From the NCBI GenBank assembly GCA_018396675.1, contig JAGTQX010000003.1:1-64000 (forward strand): DNA of 64,000 nucleotides. The letters are read 5' to 3'. Each line of letters starts with the position of its first letter. Positions within the stretch are counted from its first letter, which is position 1. The notes beneath the pieces are model-generated. The model was not told the origin of the DNA and ran no database searches. It saw only the letters and a list, made by a program, of their open reading frames with translations. The DNA comes from Candidatus Bathyarchaeota archaeon (lineage in GTDB: Archaea > Thermoproteota > Bathyarchaeia > Bathyarchaeales > Bathycorpusculaceae). Positions 43,454-51,834 of the stretch are shown piece by piece. The translations under genes and the position numbers were made by a program.

Positions 43454-44454
43454 CCGCCTCTAGCCCTCCTAAGGGTTATTCTCTGCGAAATGAAGGCTTC
43501 CTTAGATTCCTCTACGTCTCGCATGGCTCTTCCAGTATGCTCTAAGTAAACCTCGTTTAGTGTCGGTTCAGTAAGCGAAAGTTTGGTCACCGTGTAACCC
43601 TTTTTCCGCAACGTCTCAATTATGAGCGGTGCGGTTACTTCTCCAGCTTCAGCTTTAATCCGATATGCGCCGTTTTCGTTTTTCACTTCTTTAACATGTT
43701 TGACACCGCGGATTATGTCTGCAACATCCGCGTTTTCTTTTATGCTTATCGTAATTATGTCGCCGCCTAAATTCTCTTTAAGCTCGCTCGGCGCGCCTGT
43801 TACAACTATTTTGCCGTGGTCGATTATGGCTATGCGGTCGCAGAGGGCGTCTGCCTCCTCCAAATAATGCGTGGTCATGAAAAGAGTCATGCCGTATTCC
43901 TCCTTAAGTTTGCGAATGTAGTTCCATGTGGCAGTCCTAGTTTGGACATCTAAGCCTAAAGTGGGCTCGTCTAGGAAAAGTACTTTTGGCCTGTTAATCA
44001 AGCCGCATGCAAGTTCAAGCCTACGTCGCATTCCACCAGAGTAAGTTTCAACACGTTTGTCTTTGAAGCTAGTTAATTCAACAAGTTCGAGCAGTTCCAA
44101 AGCACGTTTTTTGGAGACTTCGCGGGGAATCCCATACAGGTCTGCACATAAAATAATATTTTCATACCCAGTCAAATCCTCGTCAGCCGTGTATTCCTGA
44201 GGCACAACGCCTATAACCTTTCTAACATCGTTTGCTTGTTTTGCGATGTCGTAGCCAAGCACTGAGGCTTTGCCTTCAGTCGGCCTAAGAACAGTTATCA
44301 ACATGTTAATGGTTGTTGTTTTTCCTGCACCGTTTGGCCCCAGAAAACCGAAGATTTCGCCTTCTTTTACGCTGAAGTTTATGTGGTCCACTGCTACTAG
44401 GCTTTTGTTGAAAACCTTTGTTAAACCTTCAGCCTTAATCACGTCTTCCGTCAT
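43450..44454 (-). CDS. DrrA-type ABC exporter ATPase
   Basis: A 334-residue protein: Walker A 'LGPNGAGKTTTINMLI', signature 'YSGGMRRRLELACGL', Walker B 'VLFLDEPTLGLD', H-loop 'TTHYLEEADAL', and the C-terminal DrrA-type domain ending with 'LTEPTLNEVYLEHTGRAMRD'. It pairs with the ABC-2 permease. Its start overlaps the PadR stop by four bases, so the regulator and exporter are translated together. Confidence 0.9.
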   Translation of the reverse strand: MTEDVIKAEGLTKVFNKSLVAVDHINFSVKEGEIFGFLGPNGAGKTTTINMLITVLRPTEGKASVLGYDIAKQANDVRKVIGVVPQEYTADEDLTGYENIILCADLYGIPREVSKKRALELLELVELTSFKDKRVETYSGGMRRRLELACGLINRPKVLFLDEPTLGLDVQTRTATWNYIRKLKEEYGMTLFMTTHYLEEADALCDRIAIIDHGKIVVTGAPSELKENLGGDIITISIKENADVADIIRGVKHVKEVKNENGAYRIKAEAGEVTAPLIIETLRKKGYTVTKLSLTEPTLNEVYLEHTGRAMRDVEESKEAFISQRITLRRARGG

Positions 44455-45032
44455 TTATCCTCACCTAAACGCTTGTTTATTTCCTCAAGCCTCTTGGCGG
44501 TTTCATTCAAAACCTTCAACGTCTCATTTAAGGCTTGTTCTGAAAACTTCTCTTCCAAACTCATCCCGAGACTAAAGAAAGCCTTAAAAAGGCGCCTAAA
44601 GGCTTCGCGAACATCGTTTGCTTCCTCTGGCGGAATACGCAGCCAAAGCGAGCCGAAAAGCGGTGGAACAAAGAATTTTCTTCCTGTATGGAATTGTTTA
44701 CGCATTTTACGTTGTTCCTCAAGAAGTTGTTTACCTTTATCGGTAAGCGTGTAACGCTTTATTCCGCTTTCTTCGGATGGCACTTCCCTTATGTATCCGT
44801 TGTCTTGAAGCCAAGCCAAAAGCGGGTAAACTGAACCTGGACTAGGCTTCCAGCTTCCATTCGTCTTCTTTTCAATTTCACTAATTATTTCTGAGCCGGA
44901 AAGCGGTTTCTCATTTAAAAGTTCAAGCACTTGGTAACGCAGAAAACCTTTCGGCACGGTTGCCATATGCCTCATCCAATGTCTAAACGGTGGGAGAGGC
45001 GGCGGAGGCGGATATTCTTCATCGTCAAACAT
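44451..45032 (-). CDS. PadR family transcription regulator
   Basis: A 193-residue regulator. After a Pro-rich start ('YPPPPPLPPFRHWM') it has the PadR winged helix: 'GFLRYQVLELLNEKPLSGSE', 'SPGSVYPLLAWLQDNGYIRE', and the wing 'KRYTLTDKGKQLLEEQRKMR'. The rest is a helical C-terminal part. PadR proteins commonly repress drug exporters encoded beside them and respond to the exported compound; that fits this operon. Confidence 0.9.
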   Translation of the reverse strand: MFDDEEYPPPPPLPPFRHWMRHMATVPKGFLRYQVLELLNEKPLSGSEIISEIEKKTNGSWKPSPGSVYPLLAWLQDNGYIREVPSEESGIKRYTLTDKGKQLLEEQRKMRKQFHTGRKFFVPPLFGSLWLRIPPEEANDVREAFRRLFKAFFSLGMSLEEKFSEQALNETLKVLNETAKRLEEINKRLGEDK

Positions 45033-45102
45033 TCATATCACCATCGATATCAAATTCGATAAGAATGCTAAACGGCAACTTATAAACATTATGCCAAAAC
45101 AG

Positions 45103-45777
45103 CTACGCTATTATTGTTCCAACAAGCTTACCTTCAACCGCAAACAAAAGATTTTCTGGTTTAAACCCGTTCAAAACGTGAACTTTTATCTGCTTGGTTT
45201 TCAGTATTTTTACAGCTTCTGGGTCTAGGATTTGGTGGATCCCCGCTTTGTGCTTGTCTTCAGCTAGAAACTTGGGCAAATCATCAAAGCTTATCTTGTC
45301 AAGTTTCACAGCGTCTGGGCACACGCGTGGGTCTTTGGTGTATACGCCATCTTGGTCAGTAGCCTTGACAAGCATGTCAGCCTTTATCCGTTCAGCCACT
45401 AAAGCTGCAACCGTATCTGTTGTCATACCAGGCTTTAAACCACCCAAAACCACGAGTTTCCCTTTTCCTAGGCATTTGACCGTTTCATTGACGCTTGACG
45501 GGATTTTTCCGCAACCAACCTCTCCAAGTTTTTTAGCGAAAAGCTGGGCATAAAGTCTTGAAACGCTTATCGCCAAATCATCTTGGTCTTGTTCTGGCAG
45601 TCCAAGTTCTTTGGCAATTTTTATGAATTCTCTGGCTAGGGCTCCTCCTCCGACAACCACGACCAACTTATGCCCTTTCGCTTTCAGTTTTTTTAGAACT
45701 TCTGCATATTCGCTTATTAAGCGCGTGTTTACTGGCGTGGCGACAACTGAACCGCCTAACCGAACAACCAACTTCAT
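45103..45777 (-). CDS. pyrH: UMP kinase, archaeal type
   Basis: A 224-residue amino acid kinase-fold enzyme that makes UDP from UMP and ATP. 'MKLVVRLGGSVVATPVNTRL' is the archaeal opening, 'GHKLVVVVGGGALAREFIKI' binds phosphate, and 'KATDQDGVYTKDPRVCPDAV' and 'FLAEDKHKAGIHQILDPEAV' are usual later motifs. Length matches the family. It begins at ATG 45777, 42 bases after the end of the metallo-beta-lactamase-fold gene. Confidence 0.9.
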   Translation of the reverse strand: MKLVVRLGGSVVATPVNTRLISEYAEVLKKLKAKGHKLVVVVGGGALAREFIKIAKELGLPEQDQDDLAISVSRLYAQLFAKKLGEVGCGKIPSSVNETVKCLGKGKLVVLGGLKPGMTTDTVAALVAERIKADMLVKATDQDGVYTKDPRVCPDAVKLDKISFDDLPKFLAEDKHKAGIHQILDPEAVKILKTKQIKVHVLNGFKPENLLFAVEGKLVGTIIA

Positions 45778-45819
45778 TAGTTTCGCGTCCCTTTTTAATA
45801 TGGGAAGGGCGTTTAACCC

Positions 45820-46653
45820 TTAAAAGAATTTGTCTAAACCCTGTTTGGTTTTGGCATTTGTCACTTCTATCTTTTCGCCGAAAATTATCCGCATACCATC
45901 CAAAGCCGCAACCGTTGGCACACCAGTTCTCTCCTCAACAAGTTTAGCCTCCTTCGTTGGACCTTGAAAAATCATCTGCATTCCAAGATGTGTTAGAACG
46001 GCTTGTTCTGGACGCGTGGCTTCAATAATTTTTATTGCATCTTCTGTTGTCATGTGGCCCTTCCACGGTTTGCCAGCAGGCCGCATAACACACAACATCA
46101 GCAGCCTTACACCCGCGTAGTATTTTCCTATATTTTCAAAGTATTCCGTGTCGCTTGTATACGCGAAGTCACCGTAATCTTTTGTTGCGAACCGAAAGCC
46201 AACAGCGTCTGGGTCTGTGTGGCGCGCTTCAGCAACTGAAATCATCATGTTTGCCACGTTAAATTTGAGATTCGGAACCGCTTCGACGAGTTGTTCTGGC
46301 ATCTGCTGGTGGTACTTCGAAATTGAAGGTTCGCAGACACTGTTTCCATTCAAAACGCTCTTTGAGGCAACGAGCACTCCACGTTTTTTCGTCATGCCCC
46401 GCGTCATAGCCTCAATTAAGACTTCAGCATCTGTATAATGGTCTGGGTGGCAATGTGAAACGAAAACGGCGTTAAGCTTCTGCGGGTCCAAACCACCGCT
46501 TATGGAATAAACAAGTGCGCCGGGTCCCGGGTCAAGGTGCAAGTTTAAACTTTCACCGTTTATTATGCGTATTCCAGCCGTGCGTCTTTTCTGCGTTATT
46601 GTTGTGAACCTTCCACCGCCTGTTCCCAAGAAGATTATTTCGTGTTGCGTCAT
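45820..46653 (-). CDS. metallo-beta-lactamase fold hydrolase
   Basis: A 277-residue protein with 'VSHCHPDHYTDAEVLIEAMT' (H-x-H-x-D-H metal motif), opening 'IIFLGTGGGRFTTITQKRRT', 'ISVAEARHTDPDAVGFRF' and 'AVLTHLGMQMIFQGP'. It is like the ribonuclease Z/phosphodiesterase-type archaeal MBL proteins without the exosite arm. The substrate is not clear. It lies in tandem with UMP kinase. Confidence 0.8.
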   Translation of the reverse strand: MTQHEIIFLGTGGGRFTTITQKRRTAGIRIINGESLNLHLDPGPGALVYSISGGLDPQKLNAVFVSHCHPDHYTDAEVLIEAMTRGMTKKRGVLVASKSVLNGNSVCEPSISKYHQQMPEQLVEAVPNLKFNVANMMISVAEARHTDPDAVGFRFATKDYGDFAYTSDTEYFENIGKYYAGVRLLMLCVMRPAGKPWKGHMTTEDAIKIIEATRPEQAVLTHLGMQMIFQGPTKEAKLVEERTGVPTVAALDGMRIIFGEKIEVTNAKTKQGLDKFF

Positions 46654-46751
46654 GCTTACACACTATTAGCCGTTACAGCGTTTTCTACCTTATTCAATTT
46701 TCTTTTTCTGTGATAATTTGGGAAAACTCTTTTTAATAAGGGGGTTGGAAT

Positions 46752-47756
46752 ATGCAAAGCGAGGCGGTTGCCTTGTTTGAGGAGTGGGGGCTGCTTGGAA
46801 ACGCGCTTGTTCTTTTAGCTTCGCTGGTTGTTCTCGATAAAGCAAGTGACTGGGCGATAACAAACAGTGTTAAAATCGCAGACATAACTGGCTTCGGAAA
46901 AACAACTATAGGCTTCATACTAGTTGCATTTTCTACTTCTCTGCCAGAACTATGCGTATCTCTTTTCGCGGCGATAGGCGGAGAAAGCATGGGCGTCGCC
47001 ATAGGAAACGTTTTAGGTTCAAATATTGCCAACATCTGCCTAATACTTGGCGTATGCTTCCTAATTATGACACTGAAAAGTTCAGACGTCGTGAAGCTTG
47101 CGCCTTTCATGGCAAAGGAGGAAATGGGAACACTCTATTTTGGGCTTTTTGTGGCTTCTGTTGTTCCGTTAACGCTGCTTTACATCGGGTTTGCAAGCAG
47201 AATCATCGGTGTAATTCTTCTCGCAATTTTCGTTTTCTACGTTTATCAACTTTCCAAAGTTAGAACAATACGGGAAGAAGGCGCCCTAGGCGAAGAAAGG
47301 CAAAAACTGCCGTGGTACACAACTGTTGCGTTTGTGGGCATAGCGTTGGTTGTTGCCAGTTCCTACTTCATTGTCGACGCCGCATCTTTTATCGCTGAAA
47401 GCGTGGGAATCCCGCCGGTGGTAATCGGCGCTACAATAGTGGCGTTTGGAACAAGTCTGCCTGAACTTGCCACATGCATAGACGCTGTTCAGAAAGGGCA
47501 TTTGGACCTAGCTTTAGGCAACATTGTTGGAAGCTGCTTCATAAACATAACATGCATTTTAGGCGTTGCGTTAATAGGCTCGCCGTTAACGGTTAATATG
47601 GCTGCTTTTTCGAATCTTGTCATGTTCTCGCTTATAACAAATCTTCTGCTCTGGTATTTCCTGTCAAGCGAGAGAATAAGCTGGAGAGAAGGCACAATGC
47701 TGCTAATAATGTATGGGGTGTTTCTTGTGACAAGCTACGGCGGTTACAGAGCTTGA
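46752..47756 (+). CDS. CaCA family sodium/calcium exchanger
   Basis: A 334-residue membrane protein with ten or so helices and both alpha repeats: 'GFILVAFSTSLPELCVSLFA' with 'GNVLGSNIANICLILG', and 'ATIVAFGTSLPELATCIDAV' with 'GNIVGSCFINITCILG'. The acidic residues of the alpha repeats that coordinate calcium are present. It would exchange sodium or protons for divalent cations. It is divergent from the MBL gene. Confidence 0.85.
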   Translation: MQSEAVALFEEWGLLGNALVLLASLVVLDKASDWAITNSVKIADITGFGKTTIGFILVAFSTSLPELCVSLFAAIGGESMGVAIGNVLGSNIANICLILGVCFLIMTLKSSDVVKLAPFMAKEEMGTLYFGLFVASVVPLTLLYIGFASRIIGVILLAIFVFYVYQLSKVRTIREEGALGEERQKLPWYTTVAFVGIALVVASSYFIVDAASFIAESVGIPPVVIGATIVAFGTSLPELATCIDAVQKGHLDLALGNIVGSCFINITCILGVALIGSPLTVNMAAFSNLVMFSLITNLLLWYFLSSERISWREGTMLLIMYGVFLVTSYGGYRA

Positions 47757-47799
47757 TAGCCTTTAAATAAAAGCCTTAAAACAGTAAAAGCGAGTATTT

Positions 47800-48801
47800 A
47801 TGACAGAAACAAAAGTGAAAGTTAAAGCTTTAGCGCTTTTTTCAGGCGGACTAGACAGTGCATTGGCTGTGAAGCTTCTACAGGAACAAGGCGTCGATGT
47901 GGAAGCCATAACTTTTGTCACGCCATTTAACACTTCCAATGCAGGCGGTTTCAGCATTGAAAAAGCCGCTGAAAAACTGGGCATACCTTTAAAAGTTGAG
48001 CGTTTAGACGCTGAATATTTGCGGGTTGTGCGCAAGCCCAAGTATGGTTACGGGCGGAACATGAACCCTTGCATAGACTGCAGAATTCTCATGCTTAAAA
48101 AGGCAAAGAAACACGCGGAAGAAACAGGCGCCTCTTTTATTTTCACTGGAGAAGTTTTAGGCGAGCGTCCCATGTCACAGCATATGCGCGCCCTAAAAAT
48201 AGTGGAAGAGGAATCAAGCCTAAAAGGTAAGCTTCTACGTCCGCTTTCAGCCAAGCTTCTGCCGCCGACAGAAGCTGAAAAAGAGGGACTTATAGATAGG
48301 GGTAAACTGTTGGACATTCGTGGAAGATCTCGCAAAAAACAGATTGCTCTAGCAAAAGAGTTCGGCATAAAAGAATACCAGTCGCCAGCCGGCGGGTGCC
48401 TCTTAACTTACAAGGAGTTTTCAGCCAAGCTACGCGACCTTTTCCAGCACTGTGAAGAGGTTTCGTTAAGGGATGTGCAGCTGCTTAAAATCGGGCGCCA
48501 CTTCAGGCTAGGAGAAAACAAGATAATCGTTGGCAGGAACGAAAACGAAAACAAGCTTTTAATAAAGCTTAAAGCAGAAAGCGATTACTTTTTCGAAGTA
48601 CAAGGCTGCGGAAGCCCGATAACGCTTCTGCAGGGACCAAAAACACGAGAAGCTATAGAAAAAGCTGCACAGTTGACAGCCTACTACTCAGACCAGAAAA
48701 CAGGCGAGGTCACCGTTAAGTATGGCTTGGAAAAACTGGAAAAAACAATCACTGTGAATATCCCAAACAAGGAAGAAGTGGAACAGTTAAGAATTAAATA
48801 G
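47800..48801 (+). CDS. MnmA-like tRNA thiouridylase with C-terminal NFACT-R-like domain
   Basis: A 333-residue protein. The N-terminal PP-loop ATPase has 'ALALFSGGLDSALAVKLLQE', 'NPCIDCRILMLKKAKKHAEE' with a Cys pair, and 'IFTGEVLGERPMSQ'. A third of the way on is 'YQSPAGGCLLTYKEFSAKLR' with a further Cys. The C-terminal part ('LKIGRHFRLGENKIIVGRNE') resembles the DUF814/NFACT-R domain that occurs fused to these enzymes in archaea. It is expected to add sulfur to tRNA uridine. Confidence 0.75.
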   Translation: MTETKVKVKALALFSGGLDSALAVKLLQEQGVDVEAITFVTPFNTSNAGGFSIEKAAEKLGIPLKVERLDAEYLRVVRKPKYGYGRNMNPCIDCRILMLKKAKKHAEETGASFIFTGEVLGERPMSQHMRALKIVEEESSLKGKLLRPLSAKLLPPTEAEKEGLIDRGKLLDIRGRSRKKQIALAKEFGIKEYQSPAGGCLLTYKEFSAKLRDLFQHCEEVSLRDVQLLKIGRHFRLGENKIIVGRNENENKLLIKLKAESDYFFEVQGCGSPITLLQGPKTREAIEKAAQLTAYYSDQKTGEVTVKYGLEKLEKTITVNIPNKEEVEQLRIK

Positions 48802-48835
48802 ATTTGCTGTTGGCTATTTTGGGAGTCGAAAAACG

Positions 48836-49720
48836 TCATATTTGTTTTTGGAAGATTATCGCCGTTGATTCTGGTGGTTTGAAGCCGAGCTTCTCCAAGG
48901 CTGTGATTATTGGTTTATGGTTGCACGTGAAACCGTAAATTTTTTCCACGTTTTTGAAAGCGCAGTGTGCTTTAAGGAATTTCGCCATGTCAAGAACCGC
49001 GTTAAAGTCGCCGTCTATGTAGCATGTTTGCAGCGTGTTCTCATGCCACTCGCGTGAAGGCGCGTCCTCAACCAGCGTTAAACCGCATATTTTGCCGCCG
49101 TCGGCTTTGTCTAGGCATATTATGGCTTTTCCTTCAGCAACAAAGCGTTCAACATCCCGCCTATTCAGAGAAAACCAGTGATAAAGCACCGTATACAAGC
49201 CAGCTGCTTCACGGTAAACCTCTGACGTTTCGAGAAAACTCCAAACAACCTCCGCTTCGCTTTTTCTAGCCCAGCGCGAACATGCACTTAATTCTTCACT
49301 GTTTACTGGCTTTTCCAAGGTCATTTCGACGAATTCTGCGACTGGTTTGAAGTCCATCGTTTGGACAGCGGCTATTGCCGCCTTGTTGTCTGACTCTGTT
49401 ACAAGCCTTGCAACTTTTGCGCCCCTAGATTTGGCATATTCCAAACATTTTTGGGCTATAGCTGAGGCAATGCCCATACGCCTGAAATTCGGTGCGGTTC
49501 TGGCGCCGCTAAGCCAAGCTTCACCCGGCTTGTCTATCGTAACGTGGGAGATTCCAACTGGCGCTCCATCTATTGTTGCGACGAACACTTTGCCGTTTTC
49601 TTCCATAAGCCACTTGTCCCAGACATGTGGAATATAGTCTCCCCAACTCCAAGTTTTGCGGCAAAATTCGAAAACCGCTTCCCTGTCAGAGGCAAGCGCT
49701 TCGCGAACGTGAATCTTCAA
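48836..49720 (-). CDS. GNAT acetyltransferase, two-domain
   Basis: A 294-residue protein. The first GNAT has 'IHVREALASDREAVFEFCRK', 'GEAWLSGARTAPNFRRMGIA' (acetyl-CoA loop R-x-x-G-I-A) and 'ESDNKAAIAAVQTMDFKPV'. The second half ('GLYTVLYHWFSLNRRDVERF' to the end, with 'EKLGFKPPE') is a degenerate GNAT. Substrate unknown; it has the same plan as the gene at 21140. Confidence 0.75.
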   Translation of the reverse strand: MKIHVREALASDREAVFEFCRKTWSWGDYIPHVWDKWLMEENGKVFVATIDGAPVGISHVTIDKPGEAWLSGARTAPNFRRMGIASAIAQKCLEYAKSRGAKVARLVTESDNKAAIAAVQTMDFKPVAEFVEMTLEKPVNSEELSACSRWARKSEAEVVWSFLETSEVYREAAGLYTVLYHWFSLNRRDVERFVAEGKAIICLDKADGGKICGLTLVEDAPSREWHENTLQTCYIDGDFNAVLDMAKFLKAHCAFKNVEKIYGFTCNHKPIITALEKLGFKPPESTAIIFQKQI

Positions 49721-49800
49721 ATTGACCCCTTCTAAACTCCGTTTTTTCCGTAAGTAAGCCTCATAGCTTATTAATTAAGCCTTGAGTATTTAGGCATTGA

Positions 49801-50700
49801 ATGTCATCGGCTGAGATTGCGGTTCAAGCATTTAGAAAACTTGAAAACGAAGACCTTAGGATACTGCAGATAATTGAGACGGCAATGGTGAAACACGAGT
49901 TTGTTCCAAAAGAGTTAATTGTGAATTTTTCAAAATTCAGCGAAGAAAAAGTGGATTTTAGGCTTGAAAGACTTGACAAGTTTCACCTTATCCGTCAAAC
50001 TAAACAGCCGTACATTGGCTACGCTTTAAACTATGCGGGATACGATTGTTTAGCCATAAACGCCTTCGTTAAAGCTGGAATAGTTGAAGCCTTCGGCAAA
50101 CCTTTAGGCGTAGGCAAAGAGGCAGATGTTTACGACGCCTTAACGCCTACGGGCGAACGTATAGCAATAAAATTTCATAGACTTGGGAGAATAAGCTTTC
50201 GCCAAACGCGGAGAAAACGCGGCTGGACAACGGAAGATGTGAACTGGCTGCTCCGCTCAAGGAAAGCCGCAGAAAAAGAGTTCGAAGCATTACAAATGGT
50301 TTTCAAAAAAGGCGTAACAGTGCCTAAACCCATAAGCCAGAACCGCCACGCCATAGCCATGGGCGCAATAGAAGGCGCAGAACTCGCCGAATGGCAGGAA
50401 ATCCCGAAACCAGAAAAAGTACTGCGCGAAATTCTCCGCAACGTGAGAAAAGCCTACTTAAAAGCGGGAATCATACACGCAGACTTAAGCGAATATAACA
50501 TAATCCTAAAACCAGACGCGCATATCCTCATAATAGATTGGCCGCAATACGTGACACGAGGGCATCCGAACGTTAATCAGCTTTTAAAGCGGGACATCGA
50601 AAATGTTGTAGGTTTTTTTAAACGCAAGCACTTGCTACAAGCAGACGTTGACGAGGTTTTGGCTTACGTGAAAGGCGAAACAGCACATCTCACTTTTTAA
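49801..50700 (+). CDS. rio2: RIO2 atypical serine/threonine kinase
   Basis: A 299-residue kinase of small ribosomal subunit maturation. The N-terminal winged helix ('EDLRILQIIETAMVKHEFVP', 'DKFHLIRQTKQPYIGYALNY') identifies RIO2 rather than RIO1. Then come 'LGVGKEADVYDALTP' (P loop), 'IAIKFHRLGRISFR' (Lys), 'IIHADLSEYNIIL' (catalytic Asp) and 'LIIDWPQYV' (metal Asp). It is convergent with the LSm gene, overlapping by eleven bases. Confidence 0.92.
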   Translation: MSSAEIAVQAFRKLENEDLRILQIIETAMVKHEFVPKELIVNFSKFSEEKVDFRLERLDKFHLIRQTKQPYIGYALNYAGYDCLAINAFVKAGIVEAFGKPLGVGKEADVYDALTPTGERIAIKFHRLGRISFRQTRRKRGWTTEDVNWLLRSRKAAEKEFEALQMVFKKGVTVPKPISQNRHAIAMGAIEGAELAEWQEIPKPEKVLREILRNVRKAYLKAGIIHADLSEYNIILKPDAHILIIDWPQYVTRGHPNVNQLLKRDIENVVGFFKRKHLLQADVDEVLAYVKGETAHLTF

Positions 50701-50929
50701 GTGCGTCTAAAACTATGTAGAGCACGTTGTTGCCGCGTAGCAGAACGTTTCCGTAGTTAGCTATCGGCTGGTCGTCTCTGCATTCAGCCGCGCCTTCCAA
50801 GAGAATGTTCATGTGCCCGTCGCACTTTATCATTTTACCCTTATACTCGCATCCGTTTTTCAGCACAACCGATATGCTTGCGTTCAACTGTTTGATGAGG
50901 ACGTTAAGAGGCTTTTTGCTTGGCTCCAT
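50690..50929 (-). CDS. LSm (Sm-like archaeal) RNA-binding protein
   Basis: A 79-residue protein with Sm1 ('LNASISVVLKNGCEYKGKMI', 'DGHMNILLEGA') and Sm2 ('YGNVLLRGNNVLYIVLD'). It forms a ring of six or seven subunits binding U-rich RNA. Length and motifs are as expected for SmAP1. Confidence 0.92.
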   Translation of the reverse strand: MEPSKKPLNVLIKQLNASISVVLKNGCEYKGKMIKCDGHMNILLEGAAECRDDQPIANYGNVLLRGNNVLYIVLDALKK

Positions 50930-51044
50930 AATAGCACCTTAAACCTTTTTTAGCCTTAACCTATAATCCACGTAAATGTTACATATAAAAGTTTTATTTC
51001 CCAAAACGGGAAATGGAACAAAAAAGTGGGCTTTGTTTGGTTTT

Positions 51045-51230
51045 TTACTGTTTTGCTTCCACTATTTTTGCGATGGGAGCGTTTTTCTTCACGGATTCAA
51101 TACCGTTTAAGCATGCGTCCTTTGAAGAATAAGCTTCACTTACCGCAATTATCTCGCCGTTCGGTGCCACAAGACGAAATCTAAATTTTCCACTTTTGTC
51201 TTTAAACCATTCAAATTTTGGTTCAGGCAA
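51045..51230 (-). CDS. YegP-like (DUF1508) small protein
   Basis: A 61-residue single-unit DUF1508/YegP protein: 'FEWFKDKSGKFRFRLVAPNG', 'IAVSEAYSSKDACLNGIESV' and 'KKNAPIAKIVE' match well. Bacterial versions have two such units in tandem. The function is not established. The next 130 bases are an AT-rich gap. Confidence 0.85.
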   Translation of the reverse strand: MPEPKFEWFKDKSGKFRFRLVAPNGEIIAVSEAYSSKDACLNGIESVKKNAPIAKIVEAKQ

Positions 51231-51360
51231 TTTTCACAACTCCACTAGTCTTTTAATTATTGGATAGTTAGCTTAAAAAAATTTGTGGTTATCTCTGAAA
51301 ATTACACGAAAATTTATAACATGTGAGTTTCTTAAATCTAAAAAAATAAAAACGGGATGT

Positions 51361-51717
51361 TTAGACGAATATTCCCAGTATTCCGAGAATCCCAAGTATT
51401 ATGGCGATTATGCCGATTATAGTTTGGAATCCGCCGAGCCACTTAACAACCTTCGCCAAATCTTTGCCTATTGCGGGTATGCTTGGCAAAAGACCTAAAA
51501 TCAGTATTAGTCCAGCTATTATTGCAACTATTCCCTGCAGTCCAAAATACCAAATCCCAAGAATTATGGCTATAATGCCAATAATCGTTTGAAATCCGCC
51601 CAACCATTTGGCAACCTTTTCTAAACTTTTTCCAACAGCAGGGATGTTCGGCAGAATACCCATCGCAAGTATAAGTCCAGCCACAATGTTTGTTATCTCT
51701 ATAATCACGTGTTTCAC
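51361..51717 (-). CDS. small membrane protein with internal duplication
   Basis: I start at GTG 51717 (VKHVIIEITNIVAGLILAMG), about 29 bases after a CTTATAAA box, not at the track start 51840, whose first 40 residues are basic and unlike a membrane protein. The remaining 118 residues hold two copies of a unit: 'PNIPAVGKSLEKVAKWLGGF' then 'QTIIGIIAIILGI', and 'PSIPAIGKDLAKVVKWLGGF' then 'QTIIGIIAIILGI'. Each has hydrophobic helices and an amphipathic loop. Function is unknown. Confidence 0.6.
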   Translation of the reverse strand: MKHVIIEITNIVAGLILAMGILPNIPAVGKSLEKVAKWLGGFQTIIGIIAIILGIWYFGLQGIVAIIAGLILILGLLPSIPAIGKDLAKVVKWLGGFQTIIGIIAIILGILGILGIFV

Positions 51718-51742
51718 CGTATACTCTTGTTGTCTTGTTAAG

Positions 51743-51750
51743 TTTATAAG
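51743..51750 (-). promoter_or_regulatory. box A of the duplicated membrane protein gene
   Basis: CTTATAAA on the minus strand, about 29 bases before GTG 51717; this fixes a leaderless start and argues against the longer ORF. Confidence 0.5.
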
Positions 51751-51834
51751 ATTTGGGGATGAGAGTTTACGAAGACGTGTTTTCCAAAGAATTAAAAGCT
51801 TTAAGCATCTAGTTTTAGTGCGGAGAAACCGTTT

